A stretch of DNA of 64,000 nt from Tabrizicola thermarum. GTDB taxonomy: Bacteria > Pseudomonadota > Alphaproteobacteria > Rhodobacterales > Rhodobacteraceae. Every line of letters starts with the position of its first letter. The stretch's first letter is position 1. The translations under genes and the position numbers were made by a program. Below the pieces are notes generated by a model that was not told the origin of the DNA, searched no databases, and saw nothing but the letters and a program-made list of their open reading frames with translations. The stretch covers positions 62,001-126,000 of the forward strand of contig NZ_QMJY01000081.1 in assembly GCF_003574395.1 (NCBI RefSeq), in the 5' to 3' direction. This document shows, in pieces, positions 27,465 to 36,521 of this stretch.

Positions 27465-29321
27465 ATGGACGACAAACCCCGCAGCGGACATGAGGTGATC
27501 CAGGATTACCTCCGCACTCTCGACGGCTCGCCCGGCGTCTACCGGATGCTGAACGCGGCGTCCGAGGTGCTGTATGTCGGCAAGGCGCGCAACCTGAAGG
27601 CGCGGGTGGCGAACTATGCCCGGCCCTCGGGCCATTCGGCGCGGATCGCCCGGATGATCCATGAAACCGCCTCGATGATGTTCCTGACCACCCGGACGGA
27701 ACTCGAGGCGCTGCTGCTGGAACAGAACCTCATCAAGCAGCTGAAGCCGCGCTACAACGTGCTTCTGCGCGACGACAAGAGCTTTCCGAACATCCTGATC
27801 TCCTCCGAACACCCCTTTCCGCAGATCAAGAAGCACCGCGGCAAGAAATCCGAGAAAGGCGCCTACTTCGGCCCCTTCGCCTCTGCGGGCGCCGTCAACC
27901 GGACGCTCAACCAGTTGCAGAAGGTCTTCCTCCTCCGCAACTGCTCGGATTCCATGTTCGAAAGCCGCACCCGCCCCTGTCTGCAATACCAGATCAAGCG
28001 GTGCAGCGCGCCCTGCGTCGGCAAGATCAGCGCCGAGGGCTATGCGGGGCTGGTCGAGGACGCCAAGCGCTTCCTCGAAGGCAAGACCACCAGCGTGCAG
28101 GCCGACCTCGCCCGCGACATGGCCGCCGCTTCCGAGGCGATGGAATTCGAACGCGCCGCCGCCCTGCGCGACCGGATCAAGGCGCTGACCCAGGTCCAGC
28201 AAAGCCAGGTCATCAACCCGCAGGGCGTCTCCGAAGCCGACGTCGTCGCCCTCCACCTTGAACACGGCCAGGCCTGCGTCCAGGTCTTCTTCATCCGCGC
28301 CAACCAATCCTGGGGCAACCGCGACTTCTACCCGAAAACCGGCGCCGGGGCCGAGGCGCCCGAGATCATGGAGGCCTTCCTCACCCAATTCTACGACGAC
28401 AAGGACCCGCCGCGCCTGATCCTCCTCTCCCACGCGCTCGACAACCCCGACCTCGTGGCCGAGGCCCTGACCGCCCGCGCCGGGCGCAAGGTGGAACTCG
28501 CCGTTCCCCAGCGCGGCGAAAAGGCGGAACTGGTGGAAAATGCGGTCAGGAACGCCCGCGAAAGCCTCGCCCGCCGGATGGCCGAGTCCACCACACAGAA
28601 CAGGCTCCTCCAGGGTCTCGCCGAGGCCTTCGACCTCGATGCCCCGCCGCGCCGGATCGAGGTTTACGACAACTCCCACATTCAGGGCACCAATGCCGTG
28701 GGCGGCATGATCGTCGCGGGGCCCGAGGGCTTTCTGAAATCGCAGTACCGCAAGTTCAACATCAGGTCCGAGGCCGGGGCGAACTCGGACGATTTCGGCA
28801 TGATGAAGGAAGTGCTGACCCGCCGCTTCGAGCGTCTGTTGAAGGAAGACCCCGACCGCAAGACCGACATGTGGCCCGACCTCCTGCTGATCGACGGCGG
28901 GGCAGGGCAGGTCTCCGCCGTGGCCGAGATCATGGCCGAGCTTGGCGTAGAGGACATCCCCGTGGTCGGCGTCGCCAAGGGCATCGACCGCGACGCGGGG
29001 AAAGAGGAATTCCACCGCCCCGGCGAACGCCCCTTCGCCCTGCAACGGAACGACCCCGTCCTCTACTTCATCCAGCGCCTGCGGGACGAGGCGCACCGCT
29101 GGGCCATCGGCGCCCACCGCGCCAAGCGGGCGAAGGCGGTCAGCCTGACCCCCCTCGACGACATCCCCGGCATCGGAGCCGCCCGCAAACGCGCCCTCCT
29201 GCAACACTTCGGCAGCGCCAAAGCCGTCGCGCGGGCGGCGGTGGAAGACCTGCAAGCCGTGGACGGGATTTCGCAGGCGATGGCCAGGACAATCGCGGAT
29301 TACTTCTCGGCGAAAGGCTAG
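27465..29321 (+). CDS. uvrC: Excinuclease ABC subunit C
   Basis: Makes both incisions in nucleotide excision repair. 618 residues. GIY-YIG-type N-terminal nuclease ([24 protein letters not shown] near residues 18-40, in two parts), UVR motif ([20 protein letters not shown], about 222-241), RNase H-like domain ([32 protein letters not shown]) and C-terminal helix-hairpin-helix pair ([20 protein letters not shown]). First ATG after the AT-rich region. Confidence 0.97.
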   Translation: MDDKPRSGHEVIQDYLRTLDGSPGVYRMLNAASEVLYVGKARNLKARVANYARPSGHSARIARMIHETASMMFLTTRTELEALLLEQNLIKQLKPRYNVLLRDDKSFPNILISSEHPFPQIKKHRGKKSEKGAYFGPFASAGAVNRTLNQLQKVFLLRNCSDSMFESRTRPCLQYQIKRCSAPCVGKISAEGYAGLVEDAKRFLEGKTTSVQADLARDMAAASEAMEFERAAALRDRIKALTQVQQSQVINPQGVSEADVVALHLEHGQACVQVFFIRANQSWGNRDFYPKTGAGAEAPEIMEAFLTQFYDDKDPPRLILLSHALDNPDLVAEALTARAGRKVELAVPQRGEKAELVENAVRNARESLARRMAESTTQNRLLQGLAEAFDLDAPPRRIEVYDNSHIQGTNAVGGMIVAGPEGFLKSQYRKFNIRSEAGANSDDFGMMKEVLTRRFERLLKEDPDRKTDMWPDLLLIDGGAGQVSAVAEIMAELGVEDIPVVGVAKGIDRDAGKEEFHRPGERPFALQRNDPVLYFIQRLRDEAHRWAIGAHRAKRAKAVSLTPLDDIPGIGAARKRALLQHFGSAKAVARAAVEDLQAVDGISQAMARTIADYFSAKG

Positions 29322-29446
29322 GGGACCGTCCCTTCGCCCTTTCCCTTCCGCAGACATCCCAGTCGGCGGCCTTCGACGCGTCGGCCGGGCGCGTCCCCAC
29401 CCACAGCGACCGACCGACTTGCCAGGCGCCTCCCCTCCCCCTCCGT

Positions 29447-29469
29447 GGGGAGGGGATGGGGGTGGGGGG
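29447..29469 (+). repeat. G-quadruplex-forming sequence
   Basis: Four G-runs (4, 4, 5 and 6 Gs) are separated by loops of 1, 2 and 1 bases. The first two runs also pair with the C-rich stretch just upstream (about 29431-29440) as a hairpin. Similar GGGGAGGGG-type elements recur between genes of many alphaproteobacteria, so this may be a copy of a dispersed repeat. Confidence 0.65.
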
Positions 29470-29523
29470 CATCCGCCCGAACCCGATTCGCGACGGGTGG
29501 TTAACGCGACAGAGGCCATCCGC

Positions 29524-29566
29524 GCGTCTGGACGGAAGCCAGACGCCTGCCAGACAGATGCCAGAC
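29524..29566. repeat. Hairpin plus three phased GCCAGAC repeats
   Basis: GCGTCTGG (29524-29531) and CCAGACGC (29539-29546) form a perfect 8-bp stem with a 7-base loop. GCCAGAC recurs at 29538, 29549 and 29560, exactly 11 bases apart. It lies downstream of both flanking genes, so termination or protein binding are both possible. Confidence 0.65.
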
Positions 29567-29619
29567 GCCGTATCTACAGCCAACCTCTTGATCTAACACA
29601 GCAAACGCCAGATCAGCCG

Positions 29620-30621
29620 CTACTTCACCACGAAACCATGCGCAAACGGATCGCGGTCGTCGATGAAGATCGTGTTGATCCCCGTCTGCCGCGCCCACCC
29701 GGCAATGGAGGGCACGATCGCCTCCCGTCCCGCCACCGTCACCGCCGCCTCGACCCTTCCCTTGAAGATCGACCCGATGATGCTCTCATGATGGAACTCG
29801 TCCCCCACGCGCAACTTCCCCTTTGCCGCCAGTTGCGCCATCCGGGCCGAGGTTCCCGTCCCGCAGGGGCTGCGATCAATCGCTTTTTCCCCATAAAACA
29901 CGGCGTTACGGGCATGCGCCCCCGGCACCGTCGGCTTGCCCGTCCACAGGATATGGCTCAGCCCCCGGATCGCCGGATGCTCGGGATGCACGAACTCATA
30001 CTTCGCATTCAGCGCCGCCCGTAGTTTCGGCGACCAGCCGATCAATTCCCCCGCCGTATGGTCCGCCATGTCGCGGAAGGCCTTCTGCGGCTCGACAATC
30101 GCATAGAAGTTGCCGCCATAGGCCACGTCCACCACGACCTCGCCCAGGCCTTCAACTTCCGCCGTAAGTCCTTCTGCATAAAGGAATCCCGGCACATTCG
30201 TCAGCCGCACTTCCTCGACAAACCGCCCATCCTGTATATACGAAACCTCCACCTTCCCCGCCGGAGCATCCACCGCCAACCGCCCCGGCTCACGCGGCGC
30301 AATCAGCCCGTTCTCGATGCCCATCGTCACCGTCCCGATCAACCCGTGCCCGCACATCGGCAGACAGCCGGAGGTCTCGATGAACAGCACCCCAACGTCG
30401 CAATCGGGCCGCGTCGGCGGATAGAGGATCGACCCCGACATCATGTCATGCCCCCGCGGCTCAAACATAAGTCCGGTCCGTATCCAGTCGTAATCCCTCA
30501 GAAAATGCGCCCGGCGTTCCAGCATCGTCGCACCTTCCAACCGGGGTCCGCCACCAGACACCAGCCGGACCGGATTGCCGCAGGTATGCCCGTCGAGGCA
30601 AGAAAACGTATATACGGCCAT
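29620..30621 (-). CDS. 4-hydroxyproline 2-epimerase (proline racemase family)
   Basis: First step of hydroxyproline catabolism: converts trans-4-hydroxy-L-proline to cis-4-hydroxy-D-proline. 333 residues. The two catalytic cysteines are present: Cys90 in LPMCGHG and Cys253 in RSPCGTGTSA. Having Cys at the second position points to epimerase or racemase, not to the dehydratase, which has Thr there. Context with an FAD dehydrogenase and a DapA-like deaminase supports hydroxyproline. ATG 30621 is chosen from the family start; the frame is open 10 codons earlier. It contains motif copies at 30234 and 30608. Confidence 0.93.
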   Translation of the reverse strand: MAVYTFSCLDGHTCGNPVRLVSGGGPRLEGATMLERRAHFLRDYDWIRTGLMFEPRGHDMMSGSILYPPTRPDCDVGVLFIETSGCLPMCGHGLIGTVTMGIENGLIAPREPGRLAVDAPAGKVEVSYIQDGRFVEEVRLTNVPGFLYAEGLTAEVEGLGEVVVDVAYGGNFYAIVEPQKAFRDMADHTAGELIGWSPKLRAALNAKYEFVHPEHPAIRGLSHILWTGKPTVPGAHARNAVFYGEKAIDRSPCGTGTSARMAQLAAKGKLRVGDEFHHESIIGSIFKGRVEAAVTVAGREAIVPSIAGWARQTGINTIFIDDRDPFAHGFVVK

Positions 30622-30651
30622 GTCGGAACCTCCGCGGGCGTAGGCCCGCAT

Positions 30652-31884
30652 CTAGAAGCGTTGCGGCGAGAACGGGGTCAGGGTGATCGCAGGCGGCGCG
30701 TCGGTCAACAGGTCCGCCACCAGTCGCGCGGTCCCGGCGCTTTGGGTCAGGCCCAGGTGGCCGTGACCGAAGGCATGGACAATGTGCGGCGAAGCCTTGG
30801 ACCGGCCGATGGCCGGCAGGCTGTCCGGCAGCGAGGGACGGAACCCCATCCACGGCCTTCCGCCTTCGGTGTTCAGCGCAGGAAGAAACGCCTTTGCCTT
30901 CCGCAGCATGGCCTCGGACCGCCTGTAGTCGGGCGGCAGCGACAATCCGCCCAGTTCCACCGCCCCGCCGACCCGGATGCCAGTCGAAAGGCGCGAGATG
31001 ACAAAGCCATGGCCGCCGAAGGTGATCTGGCAGCGCAGGTCCAGCGCGTCGGGGGGCAGCGTGGTGTTGTAGCCGCGTTCGGTCTCCAGCGGGATGCGCT
31101 CGCCCAAGGTGGCGGCAATGCGGTGCGAAAACGCGCCGGCGGCGAGGACGACCCTGTCGGTCGTCAGCGTCCCGACCTTCGTTCGTATATACACGCGGCC
31201 GTCCCGAGGGCTGAGGCCGGTGACTTCGGCGGTGTCGATACGGCCGCCCGCAGCGCGGAAGCGGTCGGCGAGGGCCTGTACATACAGCAAGGGGTCGGCG
31301 ATGGACCACCAGCCGGGAGTGAAGGTGCCACGGATGAACCGGGAAGAGAGACCCGGTTGCAGCGCGGCCATCTCTTCCGGCCCCATGTGACGGAAATCGA
31401 TTCCGTGGGCGGTTCGCGCCTCCCAGCCGGGAAGGGAGGCGCGGAACTCGGCTTCGGTCTCATAGACCTGCAGGTTCCCGTCCTTTCTCAGCATTCCCAG
31501 GGTGCCGGTTGTCGCCAGAAACGGTTCCAGCTCAGCCCGGGACAGGTCCATCAGCGCGGTCTGGGCGGCGGTCGAGGCAGCGACGGCACGGGGCGAACAG
31601 GCGCGCCAGAAACGGTAGAGCCATGGCGTGATCTGCACGGCATAGGCCGGCGGGATGGTCAGCGGGCCAAGCGGATCGAGCAGCCATTTCGGGGCCTTGC
31701 GCAGGAGTCCGGGTGAGGCCAGAGGCAGGATGTCCGTGAAGGCAAAGGCCCCCGCGTTCCCGGCCGAGGCGCCCGCAGCGGGGCCTTCGCGGTCAACAAC
31801 CGTGACCGATAGCCCCCGCGCCTGTGCCATCAGCGCGGCAGAGAGGCCGATGACCCCGGCCCCGATGACGACAACCTCGGTCAT
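30652..31884 (-). CDS. FAD-dependent D-hydroxyproline dehydrogenase (DadA-like)
   Basis: Second step: oxidises cis-4-hydroxy-D-proline to 1-pyrroline-4-hydroxy-2-carboxylate, probably donating electrons to the respiratory chain. 410 residues. The FAD motif VVVIGAGVIGLSAALMAQARG starts at residue 4 and is shown here as two overlapping parts of the DAO/DadA fold. The C-terminal GFRPSLPDSLPAIGRS and FGHGHLGLTQSAGTARLV are typical of D-amino-acid dehydrogenases. The start is one base past the stop of the deaminase gene. It carries motif copies at 31185 and 31278. Confidence 0.9.
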   Translation of the reverse strand: MTEVVVIGAGVIGLSAALMAQARGLSVTVVDREGPAAGASAGNAGAFAFTDILPLASPGLLRKAPKWLLDPLGPLTIPPAYAVQITPWLYRFWRACSPRAVAASTAAQTALMDLSRAELEPFLATTGTLGMLRKDGNLQVYETEAEFRASLPGWEARTAHGIDFRHMGPEEMAALQPGLSSRFIRGTFTPGWWSIADPLLYVQALADRFRAAGGRIDTAEVTGLSPRDGRVYIRTKVGTLTTDRVVLAAGAFSHRIAATLGERIPLETERGYNTTLPPDALDLRCQITFGGHGFVISRLSTGIRVGGAVELGGLSLPPDYRRSEAMLRKAKAFLPALNTEGGRPWMGFRPSLPDSLPAIGRSKASPHIVHAFGHGHLGLTQSAGTARLVADLLTDAPPAITLTPFSPQRF

Positions 31885-31885
31885 C

Positions 31886-32845
31886 TCAGGCGGCGTACTT
31901 GCGCGCCTCCGGCTGCCTGGCCCAATCGGCATACCAGGCGTCGAACATCTTCAGTTGCGCCTCGATGAAGCCCTTCTGGCTGGCCGTCAGCTCGTCGCCT
32001 TCGTTGAAATGGTGTAGATACGCGGTCTCGCCGCGCAGGACCATCATGTGCTTGAAGAACAGCACCAGATCCGGCCCGGCATCGACTTCCGACAGGACCT
32101 GCATCGCCTGGTCCAGCTCCCAGGCCAGCCGCCGCGCCTCGGCGTCGCCCTTCCGGGCGGCTTTGCAGAGCGAGACCAGATGCAGCACCTCGCGGGGCAA
32201 CACGTTACCGATCCCGGTGATCGCGCCATCGGCATTGCAGTTGACGTAGCCGTGGTAGACTGCCGTATCTACGCCGATCATCAGTCGAAGGTCCGGCGAG
32301 GCACCGGTGATCGCTTCGGCTGCATAGGACAGGTCGGCATAGCCGCCGAACTCCTTGAAACCGACCAGGTTCGGATGCTCGGCCCGGATCTGGAAGAAGA
32401 GGTCAGCTTTGGTGGAATAGCCATAGTAGGGGCTGTTGTAGATCACGGCGGGAAGGTCGGGCGCAGCCGACAGCACGGTCTTGAAATGCAGCCGCTGGGC
32501 CGCGACGACCGTGCCCCGCGACAGAAGGCGCGGGATGACCATGAGCCCATGCGCTCCGACGTTCTGGGCATGGGCCGCAATGGCGGCGGATGTGGCTGTA
32601 TTTACAGCGCCCGTCCCGACGACCACCCTGATCCCGGCCTTCACCAGACGCTCAACCCCTTCCATCCGCTGCTCGGTGGTCAGAAGTGGCCAGTCGCCCA
32701 TCGACCCGCAGTAGACCACCGCCGACATGCCAAGGCCGACAAGCTCTTTCGCCTTGGCCACCAGCGTATCGAAATCAGGCGAGCGATCCGCCTTGCAGGG
32801 GGTCATGAGGGCCGGAATCGTCCCCGAGAAGATGTCCGATGTCAT
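31886..32845 (-). CDS. 1-pyrroline-4-hydroxy-2-carboxylate deaminase (DapA family)
   Basis: Third step: deaminates the pyrroline to alpha-ketoglutarate semialdehyde. 319 residues with the DHDPS/NAL barrel. The Schiff-base lysine is Lys164 (LVGFKEFGG) and the conserved Tyr is in IYNSPYYG near residues 136-141. Function is assigned from the operon and from similarity to known hydroxyproline deaminases; a lysine-biosynthesis DapA is unlikely here. It contains three dispersed motifs (32014, 32265, 32598). Confidence 0.9.
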   Translation of the reverse strand: MTSDIFSGTIPALMTPCKADRSPDFDTLVAKAKELVGLGMSAVVYCGSMGDWPLLTTEQRMEGVERLVKAGIRVVVGTGAVNTATSAAIAAHAQNVGAHGLMVIPRLLSRGTVVAAQRLHFKTVLSAAPDLPAVIYNSPYYGYSTKADLFFQIRAEHPNLVGFKEFGGYADLSYAAEAITGASPDLRLMIGVDTAVYHGYVNCNADGAITGIGNVLPREVLHLVSLCKAARKGDAEARRLAWELDQAMQVLSEVDAGPDLVLFFKHMMVLRGETAYLHHFNEGDELTASQKGFIEAQLKMFDAWYADWARQPEARKYAA

Positions 32846-32910
32846 GTGCCGGTCCTTTCGCTGCGCTGCGGGTTTCAAGGCTTGAACTACCGGCACCTTA
32901 CACCTTGCAT

Positions 32911-32927
32911 TTTGTCTGTCGACAAGA
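32911..32927. promoter_or_regulatory. Candidate GntR-family operator
   Basis: TTTGTCTGTCGACAAGA contains the palindrome TGTCGACA (32917-32924), and the right half extends to GTCGACAAG. Sites of the form TTGTC/GACAA are common for FCD-type GntR regulators. It is 66-82 bases upstream of the deaminase start and just past the 3' end of the gntR gene, where it could control the three catabolic genes. Confidence 0.5.
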
Positions 32928-32934
32928 ATCTCCG

Positions 32935-33636
32935 TCAGATCGTCACCCGACGCCGGAGGTCGCGGGACATCATGGTCTGAATCTGCTTTACGATCTTGTC
33001 GGCATGGTCCTTTGCAAGCCGGTCGCAGGTTTCGACATCCCGCGCGGCGATGGCGGCGATGATCGCCTCATGCTCCTGTATATACGGATGCGGCAGGCGG
33101 GGCTCGAAGGTGGGATAGTAGTACAGCCGCAGGATCCGGCGGCCTTCGTCCAGCAGGCGCGAGAAGAGTTGCAGGTAATAGGGATTGCGCCCCGCCTCGG
33201 CGATGGCGACGTGGAAATCCCGGTTCAGCAGGATCATGTCGGCGGTATTCCCGGCCTCGACGGCGCGGGCGAAGGTCTCCTGATGCTTGCGGATATTGGC
33301 GAGGTCGTCCTCGTCATGGAACTGCGCGGCCAGCCGCGTCGTCATGCGGTACATCAGCGTCAGCGCGTCAAAGAAGTGGTGCAGGTTCGGAAAATCGATC
33401 TGCGAGACGATGGTCGAGCGGTTCGGCAGCAAGGTCACCAGCCCGTCGGCCGCCAGGCGGACCAGCGCCTCGCGGATCGGCGTGCGCGACATCGCCAGAC
33501 GCTCGGCCAGACCGGCTTCGTCGATCGGCGCGCCGGGCGGCAGCACGAGGTCCAGAATCTCGTCCCGCAACGTGTCGTAGACGAACCGCGCACCGGTGCC
33601 GCGCTTGCGTTCCTGATGTTCATCCATGCCCATCAT
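32935..33636 (-). CDS. GntR-family (FCD/FadR subfamily) regulator of hydroxyproline use
   Basis: 233 residues. Winged-helix DNA-binding domain near residues 15-80 (DEAGLAERLAMSRTPIREAL) and a helical FCD ligand domain with metal-type Asp/His residues (LNRDFHVAIAEAG; HEAIIAAI). ATGs at codons 1, 2 and 4 are all possible. It is the first gene upstream of the catabolic trio, in the same direction, so it is probably their repressor with a hydroxyproline-derived ligand; this is inference. It contains a dispersed motif (33078). Confidence 0.9.
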   Translation of the reverse strand: MMGMDEHQERKRGTGARFVYDTLRDEILDLVLPPGAPIDEAGLAERLAMSRTPIREALVRLAADGLVTLLPNRSTIVSQIDFPNLHHFFDALTLMYRMTTRLAAQFHDEDDLANIRKHQETFARAVEAGNTADMILLNRDFHVAIAEAGRNPYYLQLFSRLLDEGRRILRLYYYPTFEPRLPHPYIQEHEAIIAAIAARDVETCDRLAKDHADKIVKQIQTMMSRDLRRRVTI

Positions 33637-33746
33637 TCCCGTCCCTTGCCGAAGGGATGACTACAGCACCGACTGGCCGCAGCAACCGGATTGTCGGCGC
33701 CAGTCTCGCACAACTGGCAGCCGGTTGTCGCAGAGGCAGCGGGGCG

Positions 33747-34166
33747 CTATGGCTCGACCCCGCCCAGTCGGCAGATGATTTCCCATTCCGCGTCCGAGAC
33801 GGGCTGGACCGAAAGCCGGGTGTTGTTGACCAGCACCATCTTCTCCAGCCCCGGCGTGACCTTGCATTCCTCCAGGCTGATCGGGCGTTTCAACGGTTTC
33901 ACCGCCTTGATCCAGACGCAGTCCCAGCGCGGGTCGTCCGTCGTGCTGTCCGGGCCGCTTTCCCGACAAACCTCAACGATTCCAACTATTTCCTTGCCGA
34001 TATTCGAATGGTAGAAGAACCCGCGGTCGCCGATCTTCATCGCGCGCATGTTGTTGCGGGCCTGGTAGTTGCGCACGCCGTGCCATTCCTCGCCCACCTC
34101 GCCCTTCGCAGCCTGATGATCCCAGCCCCAGACATCGGGTTCGGACTTGAACAGCCAGTAGCTCAT
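33747..34166 (-). CDS. EVE domain protein
   Basis: 139 residues forming a single EVE (PUA-like) domain, related to readers of modified bases. Typical segments are YWLFKSEPDVWGWD at the start, WHGVRNYQARNNMRAMKIGD and FFYHSN. The function in bacteria is not settled. ATG 34166 overlaps the stop of the YciI gene (ATGA), linking it to the gpsA-tsaD operon. Confidence 0.93.
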   Translation of the reverse strand: MSYWLFKSEPDVWGWDHQAAKGEVGEEWHGVRNYQARNNMRAMKIGDRGFFYHSNIGKEIVGIVEVCRESGPDSTTDDPRWDCVWIKAVKPLKRPISLEECKVTPGLEKMVLVNNTRLSVQPVSDAEWEIICRLGGVEP

Positions 34167-34441
34167 CCGATCACCCGCTTCCATTCCTGAACCATGACCG
34201 ACTGGAACAGCCCCGCCTTGGCATAGGGATCCGCCGCCGCCCAGGCATCGGCCTCTGCCTTAGAGGCGACGTCCAGAATCACCAGGCTGCCGCACATCTG
34301 CCCGGCGGCGTCGATGAACGGCCCGGCCTGCTCCACCACGCCGGTCTCCTGTATATACGCCAGATGTGCGGCCCGGTTGTCGGTCCGGGTCTGCAGGGCG
34401 TTCGGCTTGTCGATACAGATCAGGGCATAGCGCATGGTCAT
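34163..34441 (-). CDS. YciI family protein
   Basis: 92 residues with the ferredoxin-like YciI fold: MRYALICIDKPNALQTR, the conserved His in RAAHLAYIQ, then GSLVILDVASKAEADAW. Proposed roles of the family are weak hydrolase or stress functions and are uncertain. It overlaps gpsA and the EVE gene by 4 bases each. One dispersed motif (34348) encodes the Tyr-Ile pair with TAT ATA. Confidence 0.92.
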   Translation of the reverse strand: MTMRYALICIDKPNALQTRTDNRAAHLAYIQETGVVEQAGPFIDAAGQMCGSLVILDVASKAEADAWAAADPYAKAGLFQSVMVQEWKRVIG

Positions 34442-35394
34442 TCCTGTTTCAGTGGCCGGCTCATCAGCTGGCCGATGGCATCATTCAGTGCGATCCGGCC
34501 CGAGGCAAGGGCATCGACCATCGCGGTGATCGGCATGTCCACGCCCCTGGCTTCCGCCAGACGCAGCACTGCACTGGCGGTCGCAACGCCCTCGACGGTG
34601 ATCGACGGATCAAAGCCGGTGCCCTGGCCCAGCGAGAGGCCGAACCGGAAGTTCCGCGATTGCGTCGAGGTGCAGGTCAACACCAGATCGCCCAAGCCGG
34701 AGAGGCCTGCCAGCGTCTCGGGCCGCGCACCCAGGGCCATCGCAAGCCGGACCATCTCGGCATAGCCGCGCGTCATCAAGGCCGCGCGTGCGCTGTCGCC
34801 CAGACCTGCGCCGATCACCGCGCCTGCGGCGATGGCGACGACGTTCTTCAGAGCGCCGCCAAGCTCGGCCCCGGTGATGTCATCGGTGCGATAGAGGCGA
34901 AGGGTCGGGGTGGACAGCAGGTCCTGCAACTCGGCACCACGATCCGTCGCCGCAAGGGTCAGCGCAGTCGGCAGGCCGCGGGCGATGTCCACGGCAAAAC
35001 TTGGCCCGGTCAGGATCGCTGCGACCGACTCTGGCCGCCGGTCCCGGATCAACGCCACCGGGCCGCGCAGACTGGTCAGGTCCACGCCCTTGCAACAGGC
35101 GACCAGAGGGGTGCCCTGGCCGATCTCGGGATAAAGGTCCAGCGCGCCCGCCAAGGTCTGCATCGGTATGGCAAGCAACACCGCCTCCCCGCCGCCGATT
35201 TCTGCGATTTCGGCATGAACAGAGACTGTTTTCGGCAGATCCACACCCGGCAGCACCTTGTCGTTGCGCCGCGTTTCCTGCATCTGCGCAACCGTCCGGG
35301 CATCCCGCGCCCAAAGCCGCACCTGTCGCCCTGCCTGGCCCAGGGCGACGGCCAAGGCGGTGCCAAACGCTCCGGCCCCGAGAATGCCGATCAT
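34438..35394 (-). CDS. gpsA: Glycerol-3-phosphate dehydrogenase [NAD(P)+]
   Basis: Makes sn-glycerol-3-phosphate for phospholipids. 318 residues. N-terminal Rossmann motif [12 protein letters not shown] at 4-15, catalytic Lys in [12 protein letters not shown], and the C-terminal [13 protein letters not shown] block. ATG 35394 overlaps the tsaD stop by 4 bases. Confidence 0.96.
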   Translation of the reverse strand: MIGILGAGAFGTALAVALGQAGRQVRLWARDARTVAQMQETRRNDKVLPGVDLPKTVSVHAEIAEIGGGEAVLLAIPMQTLAGALDLYPEIGQGTPLVACCKGVDLTSLRGPVALIRDRRPESVAAILTGPSFAVDIARGLPTALTLAATDRGAELQDLLSTPTLRLYRTDDITGAELGGALKNVVAIAAGAVIGAGLGDSARAALMTRGYAEMVRLAMALGARPETLAGLSGLGDLVLTCTSTQSRNFRFGLSLGQGTGFDPSITVEGVATASAVLRLAEARGVDMPITAMVDALASGRIALNDAIGQLMSRPLKQE

Positions 35395-36482
35395 GCCTTG
35401 GCCCCCTTCTTGCCCGAGCCGAGCAGCGCTGGCGCCGCCTGATCGAGCGGCCAGCGCGGACGGGCGATGAAGTCTGGCGCGTCGGTCAGCCCGGCCCGCA
35501 CCCGCTCGATTCCCGCCCAGGCGATCATCGCGGCATTGTCGGTGCATAGTCGCAGCGGCGGGGCCAGGAAGGGGAGCCCGGCTTTTGCCGAAACAGTCTC
35601 TAGACAGGCCCGAATGGCCCTGTTTGCGGCCACCCCCCCGGCCACGGCAAGGGTCGTCGGGCGCAGGTCCGCAACCGTCGCAATCGCCCGCGCGGTCTTG
35701 ATCGCCAGCACTTCGGCCACCGCCTGCTGGAACCCGGCGCAAAGGTCGCGTCGGTCCTGAACCGCTATCCCACCCTTTTCCGCCACCAGCGCATCCCGCG
35801 CCCGCAAGAGCGCGGTCTTGAGGCCCGAGAAGGACATGTCGCACCCCTCGCGGTCCAGAAGTGGCCTTGGAAAGCGGAATCGCTGCGGGTCGCCGAGGGC
35901 CGCCTCGGCCTCGACCGACGGCCCGCCCGGCTGCGGCAAGCCCAACAGTTTTGCCGTCTTGTCAAAGGCTTCGCCCGGTGCATCGTCGATCGTGCCGCCC
36001 AGCCGTTGAAAGCTGTCGGCGCCCTTGACCATCAGGAACTGGCAATGCCCGCCAGAGACCAGCAGCATGAGATAGGGAAACTCCACCTTGTCCGTCAGCC
36101 GCGGCGTCAGCGCATGACCCGCAAGGTGGTTCACCGGCACCAACGGCAGGCCGCGCGCAGCCGCCAGTCCCCGCGCCAGCATCACGCCGGATAGAACGCC
36201 CCCGATCAGGCCCGGCCCCGCTGTCACCGCGATGGCGTCGATCCGGTCCAGACCGATCCCCGATGCGCTCAACGCCGCCTCGACCACCCCATCCAGGCGT
36301 TCGGCATGGGCGCGGGCGGCGATTTCCGGCACGACGCCGCCAAACGCCTCGTGCAGGGCCGTCTGGCCCAGAACCTCCGAGGACAGGATCTCAGGCCTGG
36401 CCGCACCAGACGCGCGCACGACTGCCGCCGCCGTATCGTCGCAGCTGGTTTCGATCCCCAGAAAGGTAAGCGTCCGGTCCAT
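35391..36482 (-). CDS. tsaD: tRNA N6-adenosine threonylcarbamoyltransferase
   Basis: Transfers the threonylcarbamoyl group to A37 of ANN-decoding tRNAs. 363 residues of the Kae1/Gcp family. ASKHA phosphate motif [15 protein letters not shown], metal-binding [15 protein letters not shown], and C-terminal [13 protein letters not shown] and [13 protein letters not shown] 36482 is fixed by the family N-terminus. The divergent hemD start is only 39 bases away. Confidence 0.97.
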   Translation of the reverse strand: MDRTLTFLGIETSCDDTAAAVVRASGAARPEILSSEVLGQTALHEAFGGVVPEIAARAHAERLDGVVEAALSASGIGLDRIDAIAVTAGPGLIGGVLSGVMLARGLAAARGLPLVPVNHLAGHALTPRLTDKVEFPYLMLLVSGGHCQFLMVKGADSFQRLGGTIDDAPGEAFDKTAKLLGLPQPGGPSVEAEAALGDPQRFRFPRPLLDREGCDMSFSGLKTALLRARDALVAEKGGIAVQDRRDLCAGFQQAVAEVLAIKTARAIATVADLRPTTLAVAGGVAANRAIRACLETVSAKAGLPFLAPPLRLCTDNAAMIAWAGIERVRAGLTDAPDFIARPRWPLDQAAPALLGSGKKGAKA

Positions 36483-36521
36483 GGCCCGCCGTTGCGTGGT
36501 GGCTCTTCGGCAGGTAACACC

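Larger units (their letters stand above)
29322..29619. other. Convergent intergenic region with strong DNA structures
   Basis: 298 bases between the convergent uvrC and hydroxyproline epimerase genes, without a credible gene. It contains a CCCCTCCC/GGGGAGGGG inverted repeat, a four-tract G-quadruplex motif, a GCGTCTGG/CCAGACGC hairpin, three helically phased GCCAGAC repeats and one GTATCTAC motif (29570-29577). Confidence 0.75.

Noticed and set aside
33637-33746. Gene in the gap between gntR and the EVE gene
   Set aside because: Only 110 bases, no plausible start with a ribosome site; a loose CAACCGG/CCGGTTG inverted pair is present but too far apart to call.
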